A DNA stretch of 64,000 nt. Origin: CADEDV01 sp964437415 (GTDB lineage: Bacteria; Bacteroidota; Bacteroidia; Chitinophagales; Chitinophagaceae). Positions 8,613 to 17,171 of the stretch are shown piece by piece; the first letter of the stretch is position 1, and each line of letters starts with the position of its first letter. The translations under genes and the position numbers were made by a program. A model generated the notes under the pieces. The model was not told where the DNA came from. It made no database searches and was given only the letters and a program-made list of their open reading frames with translations. Where the stretch lies: the NCBI GenBank assembly GCA_964437415.1, contig CAYTGN010000011.1, positions 39,186 through 103,185 of the forward strand. Direction: 5' to 3'.

Positions 8613-9446
8613 TCAGTCTTTATCTATGTTGAAATCGTCAGCCTCTTTTTTGATGTTGAAATTCTTGTGCTTCTCCAGGAAGCTGCGGTATTTGTTATAC
8701 ACTTGGTCACTGGCTTTTTTCCCGTTCACGGTCAGGTCACCGTCTTTGTGGCTGATGCTGTAATTCTCTTTTTTATTCAGCAGACCATCTTTCTCCAGGC
8801 CGTCCACAAATTCTTTGTATTCCTTTATTTCTGCTTTGGCTTTTTCGATCTCCACTTTGGCCTTTTCCATTTCCTCTTTTATCTGGGGACCGATTTTTTT
8901 CAGTTCCTCTTCCACTTTTTTCATTTCGGCGCTGATGTCAACATTTATGTTCTTAACCTGCTCCAGTTCTTTTTTGATCTGCTCCCAGTTCACCTTTTCC
9001 ATGGATTCTTTGATCTGCCCCTCAATCTTTTCCATATCTATTTCTTTCATGGCCTGCTCCAGTTCCAATTGTATCTTTTTGAAGTCCACCTTGGCCATTG
9101 ACTCATCTATTTCCTTCCTTATCTTCTCCATATCCACATCCTTCATCGCTTTTTCTATCTGCATCCTGATCTTTTCGCCATCAATTTCTTTCATGGCCCT
9201 TGAAATTTCCTGTTGAATTTTTTCCATGTCAATTTGCAGGTCAACCATGTCCAACTCGGCCAGGGCCTCGTCAAGGTCACGGATCTTTTTATCGGTTTTC
9301 TTTTTGGGAGTGGTATCAGCGGCATTATACTGCTGGCGATAATCACCGGGAGTTTGTTTGTAGTCCCAGGATACCAGCACAACGATCAGCGCTGCGGCAA
9401 ACAAGGGGAGCCAAAGACGTGGGTTGGCTAAGGTTTGTTGTTTCAT
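8613..9446 (-). CDS. Membrane-anchored protein with six 16-residue amphipathic repeats
   Basis: A 277-residue protein of unknown function. Residues ~12-28 (PLFAAALIVVLVSWDY) form one membrane segment. From about residue 70 a 16-residue unit (pattern D-M-E-K-I-x3-I-x3-M-x2-V) repeats six times, e.g. DMEKIRKEIDESMAKV, DFKKIQLELEQAMKEI, DMEKIEGQIKESMEKV. It then passes into charged helix rich in Glu/Lys. The C-terminal 70 residues (DLTVNGKKASDQVYNKYRSFL) resemble, from memory, tails of Bacteroidota M56/BlaR1-type sensor proteins. The likely topology is a short cytoplasmic N-terminus and a long helical periplasmic part. Its promoter carries two dyads (see 9474-9513). Confidence 0.7.
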   Translation of the reverse strand: MKQQTLANPRLWLPLFAAALIVVLVSWDYKQTPGDYRQQYNAADTTPKKKTDKKIRDLDEALAELDMVDLQIDMEKIQQEISRAMKEIDGEKIRMQIEKAMKDVDMEKIRKEIDESMAKVDFKKIQLELEQAMKEIDMEKIEGQIKESMEKVNWEQIKKELEQVKNINVDISAEMKKVEEELKKIGPQIKEEMEKAKVEIEKAKAEIKEYKEFVDGLEKDGLLNKKENYSISHKDGDLTVNGKKASDQVYNKYRSFLEKHKNFNIKKEADDFNIDKD

Positions 9447-9473
9447 GACAAATGTTTTAGAATAAATAGTATA

Positions 9474-9513
9474 ACGAATTTCTTCGTATCAAATATACGA
9501 GTGATTTCGTATA
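9474..9513 (-). promoter_or_regulatory. Promoter with two related operator-like dyads
   Basis: Upstream of the repeat-protein start (9446), two inverted repeats lie side by side: ACGAA-N4-TTCGT at 9474-9487 and TATACGA-N6-TCGTATA at 9494-9513. On the minus strand TATATTTG (9497-9490) matches the Bacteroidota -7 box TAnnTTTG and sits between/within them. Such placement would allow a dimeric repressor of PadR or BlaI type to block transcription; no regulator gene is adjacent in this window, so its identity is inference. Confidence 0.55.
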
Positions 9514-9564
9514 AAACGACAAGCCTGTTCTAAAAAAGAAAATTTTAACAAACGGGGAACGGAC

Positions 9565-9591
9565 CTTGCAAAGGTTGCCAACCTTTGCAAG
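9565..9591. repeat. Palindrome, REP-like (copy 1)
   Basis: A perfect inverted repeat with 13-bp arms, CTTGCAAAGGTTG and CAACCTTTGCAAG, and a 1-base centre. There is no T run on either side, so it is not a standard terminator. Its core AAAGGTTG/CAACCTTT recurs 30 bases away at 9622-9638. Confidence 0.75.
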
Positions 9592-9621
9592 CACGGATGG
9601 AGGGGTAACAGTACGTCGTTG

Positions 9622-9638
9622 AAAGGTTGGCAACCTTT
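9622..9638. repeat. Palindrome, REP-like (copy 2)
   Basis: AAAGGTTG-G-CAACCTTT, 8-bp perfect arms, sharing its core with the palindrome at 9565-9591. It begins 4 bases before the end of the ABC permease gene region (stop at 9642-9644), in the spacer between that gene and the repeat-protein gene. Confidence 0.7.
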
Positions 9639-9641
9639 GTG

Positions 9642-10919
9642 TTAGCTTTTTCGAAATGCCCATTTCAGCATTTCTTTCCAGCTCACTTTTTTGCCATACA
9701 TAAGAATGCCGGTGCGATAGATCTTGCCGCTAAGCCACACGGCAAAGATGAAACCTCCAACCAGCAGGGCCATGGACAGTCCTAATTGCCACCAGGGAAC
9801 AGTACCCGGCACACCAAACGGAATCCTTGCCATCATTACGATTGGAGAGCTGAAGGGAATGATGCTGCCCCATACAGCCACAGGCCCGGTAGGGTCTCTC
9901 ATGGCCATTGTCATCAGTGCAATAGAAAAAATCACCAGCATTGTTACCGGGAAACTCAGTGATTGTGCTTCCCGCATGTCTTCATTCACAGCGCTGCCGA
10001 TGGCGGCATAGAGTGACGAATAGAAGAAGAACCCGCCGAGGAAGTAGAATATAAAGCAGAACAGTATAAGCGGTACGTTGATGCTGGTAAAAATTTCCTG
10101 CACATTTCCCACCACACCACTCACAGCATTGCCATTGCCTGAAGCTTTTGTCACATTATATACAATGAAAATAAAGGCGATCCATAAAAAGAATTGTGTC
10201 AGCGCCACCAACCCGATACCGATGATCTTTCCCAGCATCAGTTGAAAAGGTTTTACTGAAGAAACGATTACTTCGGCAATGCGGTTGGTTTTTTCTTCCA
10301 TCACTCCCATCATCACCTGCGAGCCATAGATCAGCAAAATGAAATAGATGAGAAATCCGGCTACAGTGCCAATGGTGCCGGCCACTCTTGAATTGGCTGT
10401 GGCATCCCGCAGGTTGCGGGGCTCCACACTCACCCTGCTTTCTTCTAATTTTTTCCGGGTGCTGTCGCTGATGCCGAGTTTTTCATTCTTTATCTCATCC
10501 CATATATTATTGAGTTTGTTCTGTACCGCAAAGGCACTTTCCTGGCTCAGGGTTTTGTTGGCTTCCAATTGAAGATCTTTAATGCCTGTTTCCCAGTTGC
10601 TCACTTCGGGAATAACCACCATTGCATCAAATGCATTATTACCCAGCCGGTTCCGGATGCTGTCCGGGTTTTCATTGGTTATGGTAAGCATGGAAGAGTT
10701 ATCCCTGAGATTCTCTCTTTCAATCCTGCCTGTGTCAAAAAAGCCTGATGAATCAACTACCGCAACATGCAGCTTGCTTTGTCCTTTTGCTCCAAGATAG
10801 CCAATACCAAAAATTAACCCAAGATAAAGCAGCGGAAACAGGATGGTGCTGATGATAAACGTTTTTTTTCTGACCCTTGTGAGGTATTCCCTTTGTATGA
10901 TGAGTAATATCTTATTCAT
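9642..10919 (-). CDS. ABC-2 type exporter permease (NatB-like)
   Basis: A 425-residue permease. An N-terminal membrane segment after the basic QREYLTRVRKKTF (IISTILFPLLYLGLIFGIGYLG) is followed by a ~150-residue extracytoplasmic domain. Five or six membrane segments follow from about residue 185 (GFLIYFILLIYGSQVMMGVMEEKTNRIAEVIVSSV is the typical ABC-2 signature area). The family includes the Na+ exporter subunit NatB and lipid or drug exporters; the substrate is unknown. It lies 20 bases downstream of the ATPase gene on the same strand, forming a two-gene operon. Confidence 0.88.
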   Translation of the reverse strand: MNKILLIIQREYLTRVRKKTFIISTILFPLLYLGLIFGIGYLGAKGQSKLHVAVVDSSGFFDTGRIERENLRDNSSMLTITNENPDSIRNRLGNNAFDAMVVIPEVSNWETGIKDLQLEANKTLSQESAFAVQNKLNNIWDEIKNEKLGISDSTRKKLEESRVSVEPRNLRDATANSRVAGTIGTVAGFLIYFILLIYGSQVMMGVMEEKTNRIAEVIVSSVKPFQLMLGKIIGIGLVALTQFFLWIAFIFIVYNVTKASGNGNAVSGVVGNVQEIFTSINVPLILFCFIFYFLGGFFFYSSLYAAIGSAVNEDMREAQSLSFPVTMLVIFSIALMTMAMRDPTGPVAVWGSIIPFSSPIVMMARIPFGVPGTVPWWQLGLSMALLVGGFIFAVWLSGKIYRTGILMYGKKVSWKEMLKWAFRKS

Positions 10920-10939
10920 AGCATGAAGTGGTTGATGGT

Positions 10940-11875
10940 TTATGCATTGCTTTTTTCAAACTGGCGGGCAGTTGGGGTGCCTTCCACCAGCCGGATGAAA
11001 ATGTCATTGAGCGACGGCAATATTTCATTGAAAGAATGTATCTCAGTGCCCTGTTGAAGGAGGAATTGCAAAACATCATTGGGACGGTGACCTTCCCTGA
11101 TCTTTACAATGTGTACAGAGTTCTTGTCAGCAACAATATCATAAGGCGCTGTGCCGTTCACTGCCGACGGAAACTGTTCGGCGCCAATACTGAAAAGATT
11201 TTCTTTAAAATCCTGTTTCACCGCTTTCACGGTGCCATCCAGTATTTTTTTCCCTTTATTCACCAGGACGATCTGGTCACATATTTCTTCCACCTGCTCC
11301 ATGCGGTGGGTGCTGAAGATAATAGTGGAACCGTTTTGCGCCAGTTTGTAGATCTCGTCTTTGATCAGGTTGGTATTGACAGGATCAAGACCACTGAAGG
11401 GTTCATCGAGGATGATGAGTTTGGGCTCATGCAGCACCGTGGTCACAAACTGTAGTTTCTGGCTCATCCCTTTTGAGAGGTCTTCCACTTTTTTGTTCCA
11501 CCAGCTTTCCATTTCAAACCGGATAAACCATTGTTTGATCTTGCGCAGCGCTTCATTGCGGGGCAGGCCCTTCAGTTGCGCCAGGTACATGGTTTGTTCC
11601 CCGATCTTCATTTTTTTATACAGCCCTCTTTCTTCGGGCATATAACCAATGCGCCCAACATCATTGACGGGATCAAATTTTTTACCGTCAAAAATGATTT
11701 CTCCTTCATCGGGATAGAAAATGCCGGTGATCATACGGATGACTGTGGTCTTCCCGGCGCCATTGGGGCCGAGCAAGCCAAATATTTTGCCTTTTTCCAG
11801 CGAAAAACTGATGTCGTCCACCGCTTTCTGGTTGGCAAAATATTTTTTCAGGTTACGCAGTTCAAGTAAGGCCAT
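10940..11875 (-). CDS. ABC transporter ATP-binding protein (exporter type)
   Basis: A 311-residue ATPase with Walker A GPNGAGKT at residues 36-43, signature LSKGMSQKLQF, Walker B LIILDEPFSGLD and the H-loop STHRME. About 90 residues beyond the nucleotide-binding domain form the C-terminal extension common in NatA/DrrA-type exporters. It is the energy-coupling partner of the permease encoded directly downstream (stop to start 20 bases). Substrate unknown. Confidence 0.93.
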   Translation of the reverse strand: MALLELRNLKKYFANQKAVDDISFSLEKGKIFGLLGPNGAGKTTVIRMITGIFYPDEGEIIFDGKKFDPVNDVGRIGYMPEERGLYKKMKIGEQTMYLAQLKGLPRNEALRKIKQWFIRFEMESWWNKKVEDLSKGMSQKLQFVTTVLHEPKLIILDEPFSGLDPVNTNLIKDEIYKLAQNGSTIIFSTHRMEQVEEICDQIVLVNKGKKILDGTVKAVKQDFKENLFSIGAEQFPSAVNGTAPYDIVADKNSVHIVKIREGHRPNDVLQFLLQQGTEIHSFNEILPSLNDIFIRLVEGTPTARQFEKSNA

Positions 11876-12037
11876 AATGCATGGTTTTGCAGGTCAAATA
11901 TAAAATACCAAAACATACCGGCAGCTTATTATCGGTGAACAGCCCAAAATCGGGAGTAAACTGCATGGTTAAATAATAATAATTAGCCCTTTGTCTTATT
12001 TTTTTTAACCAATTTCGCAGCGAAATACCATTATAAC

Positions 12038-13036
12038 ATGTGCCGTAACATTTTCAGAAGCAGCATTATCATTCTTGTGTCAGTTACTTTCAGCAGTTGG
12101 GGTTTCCTGGTGCATCGCACCGTGCACCAGTTGGCGGTGTATCAGCTGCCTTCTTCCGTTCAGCCTTTCTTTTATGCCAATATGGAATACCTCGTGCAGC
12201 ATTCGGTGAGACCTGATCAGCGCCGCAACGAAGACAGCACAGAAGCGCCGAAGCATTTCATAGACCTGGAAGTGTTTGGAGATTCAGCCGCCTGGAAAAT
12301 GCCATACAAATGGGAAGAAGCGGTAAAACAGTTTAGTGAAGACAGCCTGATCAAATATGGTTATGTTCCTTATCATATCATCACGATGAAAAACAGGCTG
12401 ACGAATGCATTCCGCTCCGGTAACAGGGACAGCATATTGTTTTATGCTGCCGATTTGGGTCATTATATAGGTGATGCTAATGTGCCCTTGCATACCTCAC
12501 TTAATTATGATGGCCAGTTGACCGACCAAAAAGGTCTGCACAGCCTGTGGGAGTCTATGATACCTGAGATAGAAATAGAGCATTACAAACTTTACAACGG
12601 AAAGAAGGCAAAATATATTACCAATCCTGAGCAGGCAGTCTGGGATTGCATCCGTCGGGCACATAGGCTGCTGCCGGAAGTGTTTGGAAAAGAAACAGAG
12701 GCTTCCAAAAATTTTACAGACTCCACAAAGTTCAGGACACAGGTTCGCCGCGGCAGGGAAGTGAAATCATTTACATCCGGTTTTGCAAAAGCATACAGCC
12801 GGTTGCTGGGCAAAACCGTCAATGACCAGTTGCTCCATTCTGCACAGATGATCGCTGATTTCTGGTACACGGCTTGGGTGGATGCCGGCAAGCCTGATCT
12901 TTCCGGGCTGATGACTATTCCGCATGAGAAGGAGAAAAAGCAACAACTGAAGGAAGAAATGAAAGCCTGGCGGAAAAATGAATTGATAGCAAAAAAACTG
13001 CTTATTGCCCGGAAACAGGCGCCAGAACAGCCCTGA
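12038..13036 (+). CDS. Zinc-dependent phospholipase C / S1-P1 nuclease-like secreted protein
   Basis: A 332-residue protein with a short signal peptide ending ...VTFSS before WGFLVHRTVHQLA. In the zinc phospholipase C/S1-P1 superfamily the Trp just after cleavage ligates zinc with its free amino group, and W21 fits that role. Further likely ligands are H26, H30, the Asp in APKHFIDLE, and the HYIGDANVPLHTSLNYDG segment (DxxxH) with a later HSLWES. The three-metal cluster would hydrolyse phosphodiester bonds in phospholipids or nucleic acid; which one is not decidable. The basic C-terminal tail is Lys-rich. Its 3' end overlaps the convergent COG2509 gene by 35 bases. Confidence 0.8.
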   Translation: MCRNIFRSSIIILVSVTFSSWGFLVHRTVHQLAVYQLPSSVQPFFYANMEYLVQHSVRPDQRRNEDSTEAPKHFIDLEVFGDSAAWKMPYKWEEAVKQFSEDSLIKYGYVPYHIITMKNRLTNAFRSGNRDSILFYAADLGHYIGDANVPLHTSLNYDGQLTDQKGLHSLWESMIPEIEIEHYKLYNGKKAKYITNPEQAVWDCIRRAHRLLPEVFGKETEASKNFTDSTKFRTQVRRGREVKSFTSGFAKAYSRLLGKTVNDQLLHSAQMIADFWYTAWVDAGKPDLSGLMTIPHEKEKKQQLKEEMKAWRKNELIAKKLLIARKQAPEQP

Positions 13037-14588
13037 TCATATCCGCCACTCGTTCTCCATCCATCGCAGCGCTGACAATGCCGCCTGCATAGCCTGCTCC
13101 TTCCGCACAGGGATATAAATTATTTACCTGTGGATGTAGTAGTGTTTGCGGATGCCGGGGAATGCGAACAGGGGAGGAGGTTCTTGACTCAGTGGCTACC
13201 AGCACAGCTTCGTTACTATAATAGCCTTTCATTTTTTTGCCAAATTCTTTGAAAGCATGTTGTAGTCTTTTATGGATAAAGCCCGGTAAAACATCTCCCA
13301 GCGACGCTGAGCGGATACCGGGCAAATAGGAACAGTCGGGCAATGAGGTGGATATTTTATTTTCTGTAAAATCAACCATCCGTTGTGCAGGGGCCACAAA
13401 TTTTCCGCCGCCCGCTGCAAATGCTTTTTGTTCCACAGCCTGCTGAAATTTCATCAGCAGCAAAGGATCGTTTTCTTTTTTGGCTTTCAAATACAGGAAA
13501 GCATCTTTTTCTTCGACTGTCACCACAATGCCGCTGTTGGCAAACGGATTATTTCTTTTGGAAGGACTCCAGCCATTCACTACCAGTTCACCGGGTGAAG
13601 TGGCAGCAGGTGCAATAATACCGCCCGGGCACATACAAAAGGAAAAGACACCTTTACCATCCACCTGTTGCACAAGGCTGTAAGAAGCAGGTGGTAAAAA
13701 AGGATCTCTTGCGCTGCAATGGTATTGCACACTATCTACCAGGCTTTGCGGATGTTCGGCTCTCACACCAAGAGCAAATGATTTTGCTTCGATCAATAAT
13801 TGTTTATCATAAAGCAGTTGAAAAATATCTCTTGCAGAATGACCCGTGGCCAAAATGAAGGCGTCTGCTTCAAACCTGTTCCCACAGGCAGTTTTTACTG
13901 CCTTGATATGCCCCCTTTCCAATATGAGGTCAGTTACTTTTTTTTCAAAAAGGAAATCAGCGCCGCATTCCAGCAGCAGCATCCGGATGGCGGTGATGAT
14001 ATGGGGCAGCTTGTTGGTGCCGATATGCGGATGTGATTCATAAAGTATCTGTTCATCAGCGCCAAAATGAACAAAGAGGTTCAATATCCTGTTTACATCA
14101 CCTCTCTTGGTACTGCGGGTATATAGTTTTCCGTCACTGTAAGTGCCGGCGCCACCTTCGCCAAAACAATAATTGCTTTCCGGATTCACTTCTCCTTCCT
14201 TATTCAGCCGGGCAAGGTCTCTTCTTCTTGACCGCACATCTTTTCCTCTTTCCAGTAATATCGGTTTGATGCCGGCCTCTGTTAATTTCAGCGCAGCAAA
14301 CAAACCGGCTGGACCAGCACCGATTATTACAACACTTTTTGATGCACGACTGACATCCCTGAAGCGGAAAACCTGTTTTTCTCGCAGGATAAAGGGCTCA
14401 TTGATAAAAACACGGAGAGACAAAGTGACTACCGGCTGGCGGCTGCGGGCATCAACAGAACTCTTGAGAATATGATAGCCTGAAACATCAGCAGGGTTCA
14501 CTGCTTCTGCCCGGGCAATATATTTCTTAATGCTGCTGTCTGAAGCTGCTTCTGCCGGAAGCAGCTTTAATGTTATGGTCTGTTGCAT
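13002..14588 (-). CDS. FAD-dependent dehydrogenase, COG2509 family
   Basis: A 528-residue flavoprotein. After a ~90-residue N-terminal domain comes the dinucleotide fold VVIIGAGPAGLFAALKLTEAG (about 86-106), then the conserved NYCFGEGGAGTYSDGKLYTR and the second FAD signature DAFILATGHSARDIF. Near the C-terminus PCAEGAGYAGGIVSAAMDG closes the FAD site. This uncharacterised family is widespread and has a predicted oxidoreductase activity without an assigned substrate. No signal peptide; cytoplasmic. It converges on the phospholipase-like gene with a 35-base overlap. Confidence 0.85.
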   Translation of the reverse strand: MQQTITLKLLPAEAASDSSIKKYIARAEAVNPADVSGYHILKSSVDARSRQPVVTLSLRVFINEPFILREKQVFRFRDVSRASKSVVIIGAGPAGLFAALKLTEAGIKPILLERGKDVRSRRRDLARLNKEGEVNPESNYCFGEGGAGTYSDGKLYTRSTKRGDVNRILNLFVHFGADEQILYESHPHIGTNKLPHIITAIRMLLLECGADFLFEKKVTDLILERGHIKAVKTACGNRFEADAFILATGHSARDIFQLLYDKQLLIEAKSFALGVRAEHPQSLVDSVQYHCSARDPFLPPASYSLVQQVDGKGVFSFCMCPGGIIAPAATSPGELVVNGWSPSKRNNPFANSGIVVTVEEKDAFLYLKAKKENDPLLLMKFQQAVEQKAFAAGGGKFVAPAQRMVDFTENKISTSLPDCSYLPGIRSASLGDVLPGFIHKRLQHAFKEFGKKMKGYYSNEAVLVATESRTSSPVRIPRHPQTLLHPQVNNLYPCAEGAGYAGGIVSAAMDGERVADMIRAVLAPVSGQ

Positions 14589-14663
14589 GCGGTCAGGTTT
14601 TTAACCTGAAACGATTAAGTAAGAGTATCGGGCAAAAATAAACTCTTCGGCCAGTTGTTGCAA

Positions 14664-14692
14664 AACAAAAAGGCCGGAAACAAGTTCCGGCT
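14664..14692 (-). terminator. Rho-independent terminator of the outer-membrane barrel gene
   Basis: On the minus strand AGCCGGAA-CTTG-TTTCCGGC is followed by CTTTTTGTTTT. It lies 30 bases after the stop of the outer-membrane protein gene. Confidence 0.8.
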
Positions 14693-14721
14693 CATTCTTA
14701 CCAATATTTTACAAAGGTCTC

Positions 14722-15327
14722 TTATTTCTTTTTATCAAAAAGCTTCAGAGCTGCATACACCTGTATCCCCTGGTTCAGGCAGGTGTATGTTTCTGGCCGG
14801 GTGCTAACATCCTTGGTGCCGCTAATATATCTTACCCCAACACCCATTTTTTTTGGCGCCCATGTTTCAATACCGGCAGTCCATCCCAGGTCAATATCCC
14901 TGGTGCGGTTGGTTACTTCGTAGTCAGGGGCTTGTTTGTTACGGTTAGTAGCCCTTATCAAAAAATCGCATTGCGGGCCTGCAAATATGCGCAGATCAGG
15001 GATAATATTATACTTAAGAACAAGCGGAACGGAGAAATAATTAAAACGGAAATTCTCTCTGCCAAAATCGAGGTCTTCAACTTTTGCGCCCATCTGAGAA
15101 TAGAGGAAGTCGGCGCCTATGGCGAATTTTTTTCCGATCAGTCTTTCTGCAAAAAAACCGAATGCAACACCGCCCTTATGACTTACTTCGTATGTGTCGT
15201 AATCAACAGGGGTGCGGAATGTGGTCATGTTCACTCCGGCCTTTACACCGACAGCGGTTTTCTTTTGCCCGAACGCCAACGAGCCTGTTATGACAAAAAG
15301 GATGATTAGTGTAAAATACTTTCTCAT
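14722..15327 (-). CDS. Outer-membrane beta-barrel protein (porin-like)
   Basis: A 201-residue protein with a signal peptide (MRKYFTLIILFVITGSLAFG, cleaved near GQKK). Alternating strands typical of the 8-stranded outer_membrane beta-barrel family follow: VGVKAGVNMTTF, GVAFGFFAERLIG, FAIGADFLYSQMG, YFSVPLVLKYNI, LRIFAGPQCDFLI, LGWTAGIETWAPKKMGVGVRY. Many such proteins exist in Bacteroidota with structural or unknown roles. It ends with VYAALKLFDKKK, so the last strand is followed by a short basic tail. Confidence 0.82.
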   Translation of the reverse strand: MRKYFTLIILFVITGSLAFGQKKTAVGVKAGVNMTTFRTPVDYDTYEVSHKGGVAFGFFAERLIGKKFAIGADFLYSQMGAKVEDLDFGRENFRFNYFSVPLVLKYNIIPDLRIFAGPQCDFLIRATNRNKQAPDYEVTNRTRDIDLGWTAGIETWAPKKMGVGVRYISGTKDVSTRPETYTCLNQGIQVYAALKLFDKKK

Positions 15328-15496
15328 GTCAGTTGTATTGTTTGGTAATGTACAAATGTAATAATATTTGCCATTCGGTCTGCTGCCCGGGATTGTTTTT
15401 TAAAAGGGCAAAAAAAGGAAAAAATACTCTTCAAAAACGCAGGATTCTTTTTATTTGCCGGTAAAATCTGGCTACCTTCAATTTGGCTCTGACGGT

Positions 15497-16243
15497 ATGA
15501 AAAAAATTATTCTCCTTATATCTGTTTGCTGGTTACTGGTTGCTGTTTCCTGCACCCGTTATTTCAGGCCGGCAACGATGTCATTTAGTAATTATCGTAT
15601 AAATCCGGCACAATCTGCAGATTCGGCTCTCTCTTCTTTATTAATGCCGTATAGCGACAGTGTGAACAAAAGCATGAATGAGATAGTTGGAATTGCCGAG
15701 GTGACATTAGAAAAAAAACAACCGGAATGCAGTATGGGTAATTTTATGGCTGATGCCATGCTTGTCATGGCAAGGGAAAAATTTAATACGCATGTGGACA
15801 TGGCCATCATGAATCATGGGGGAATGCGTCTTACACAACTGGCGGCTGGCCCTGTGACAAGAGGAAAAGTATTTGAAATGATGCCATTTGAAAACAGGCT
15901 GATATTGCAACGGATGTCCGGTACAGTGCTGCAACAGTTCCTGGATCATGTAGCGGGCCGCGACGGCTGGCCGGTGGCCGGCATGACAATGAAAATAAAA
16001 AACAAAAAAGCGGTGGATGTGATGATCGGCGGCAAGCCGCTTGACCCTGCTGCTACATACATTGTAGCCAATTCAGATTTTGTAGCCAATGGCGGCGATG
16101 ATTCATATATGTTACGGAGCATTGTTCAGCATAATATCGGCTACCTGGTGAGAGATGCTTTGTTTGACTATATCAAAGTACAAAAGAAGCAGGGAAAAAA
16201 TATTTTTGCAAGTATTGAAAACCGGGTGACAAATGCTGAATAG
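15497..16243 (+). CDS. 5'-nucleotidase C-terminal (substrate-binding) domain lipoprotein
   Basis: A 248-residue lipoprotein (MKKIILLISVCWLLVAVSC, lipobox VAVSC) consisting of only the C-terminal nucleotide-binding domain of UshA-type 5'-nucleotidases. It keeps the family motifs SMGNFMADAM, MNHGGMR, MPFENRL and FVANGGDDSYML. It lacks the metallophosphoesterase half, which is the very next gene. I chose the ATG at 15497; an upstream in-frame ATG at 15455 adds 14 residues before the signal peptide. The two genes overlap by 11 bases, so they are translationally coupled, and the products probably form one periplasmic nucleotidase. Confidence 0.88.
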   Translation: MKKIILLISVCWLLVAVSCTRYFRPATMSFSNYRINPAQSADSALSSLLMPYSDSVNKSMNEIVGIAEVTLEKKQPECSMGNFMADAMLVMAREKFNTHVDMAIMNHGGMRLTQLAAGPVTRGKVFEMMPFENRLILQRMSGTVLQQFLDHVAGRDGWPVAGMTMKIKNKKAVDVMIGGKPLDPAATYIVANSDFVANGGDDSYMLRSIVQHNIGYLVRDALFDYIKVQKKQGKNIFASIENRVTNAE

Positions 16244-17171
16244 AAAAAATTTTATAAGGCAGGCGGCATTATCCGCAGGCGCTGTGCTGGCGGGTCCATC
16301 ATTACTTGAAGCAATTGGGGAATTGACTCCCCGCAGGCTCACTATCCTGCATACCAATGATGTACACAGCAGGCTTGAACCCTTTCCAATGGATGGAAGT
16401 CGCAACCAGGGCCTTGGGGGTGTGTCTGCGAGAGCCAGCCTCATCAAAGCGATCAGAGAAGAGGAAGAAAACGTATTATTGCTCGATGCAGGCGATATAT
16501 TCCAGGGCACTCCTTATTTTAATTTTTATAATGGAGAACCTGAGATCAAGGCGATGTCTGCAATGGGTTATGATGCCTGCACCATCGGCAACCATGATTT
16601 TGATGCAGGAATGGAAAATTTGGCCACGCAGTTAACAAAACATGCCAATTTCCCCATGCTGGTATGCAATTACGATTTCAGCAGCACGCCAATGGAGAAT
16701 AAAACTATTCCGTATAAAATAATTACCAAAGGAAAAATAAAGATAGGCCTCATGGGAGTGGGTATTGAACTCAAAGGCCTTGTACCGGATAATCTTTTCG
16801 GTGCCACTCAATACCTGGATCCTGTTCAAAAAGCCAATGAAACAGCTGAGGTGCTGAGAAAACAGCATCATTGCGATATGATCATTTGTTTGTCTCATTT
16901 GGGTTATCCGCACAAAGATTATGAAAGAGTGAATGATGGAACACTTGCAAAAGAATCCGAAAATATTGACCTGGTCATTGGCGGTCATACACATAGTTTT
17001 TTAGACGAACCATTGGTAGTTAAAAATAAAAAAGGGAATGATGTGGTTATCAACCAGGCGGGTTGGGCAGGGATCATTTTAGGAAGGCTGGATTTTGAAT
17101 TTTCCAAATTTTCCGGGAAAAAAATGACAAAATCCCGGTCTATTTCAATTACGAAAAAATCAGCCCAATAA
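16233..17171 (+). CDS. Metallophosphatase, 5'-nucleotidase N-terminal domain
   Basis: A 312-residue protein carrying the catalytic half of a UshA-like enzyme: ILHTNDVHSRLEPF (first metal motif), LLLDAGDIFQGTP, CTIGNHDFDAG, and VIGGHTHSFLDEP. These provide the two-metal centre that hydrolyses 5'-nucleotides or related phosphodiesters. The N-terminus RKNFIRQAALSAGAVLAGPSL looks like an export signal of the Tat-like type common in Bacteroidota. Start overlaps the preceding C-domain gene by 11 bases. In canonical UshA both domains are one chain with the catalytic half first; here they are split and in reverse order. Confidence 0.9.
   Translation: MLNRKNFIRQAALSAGAVLAGPSLLEAIGELTPRRLTILHTNDVHSRLEPFPMDGSRNQGLGGVSARASLIKAIREEEENVLLLDAGDIFQGTPYFNFYNGEPEIKAMSAMGYDACTIGNHDFDAGMENLATQLTKHANFPMLVCNYDFSSTPMENKTIPYKIITKGKIKIGLMGVGIELKGLVPDNLFGATQYLDPVQKANETAEVLRKQHHCDMIICLSHLGYPHKDYERVNDGTLAKESENIDLVIGGHTHSFLDEPLVVKNKKGNDVVINQAGWAGIILGRLDFEFSKFSGKKMTKSRSISITKKSAQ

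Noticed and set aside
8610..9101. Open frame on the + strand over the 16-residue-repeat gene
   Set aside because: It is a Phe/Leu-rich shadow caused by the repeated Lys/Glu codons of the gene on the minus strand.
9565..9638. Paired palindromes as transcription terminators of the ABC operon
   Set aside because: Neither strand has a T-run directly after the stems.
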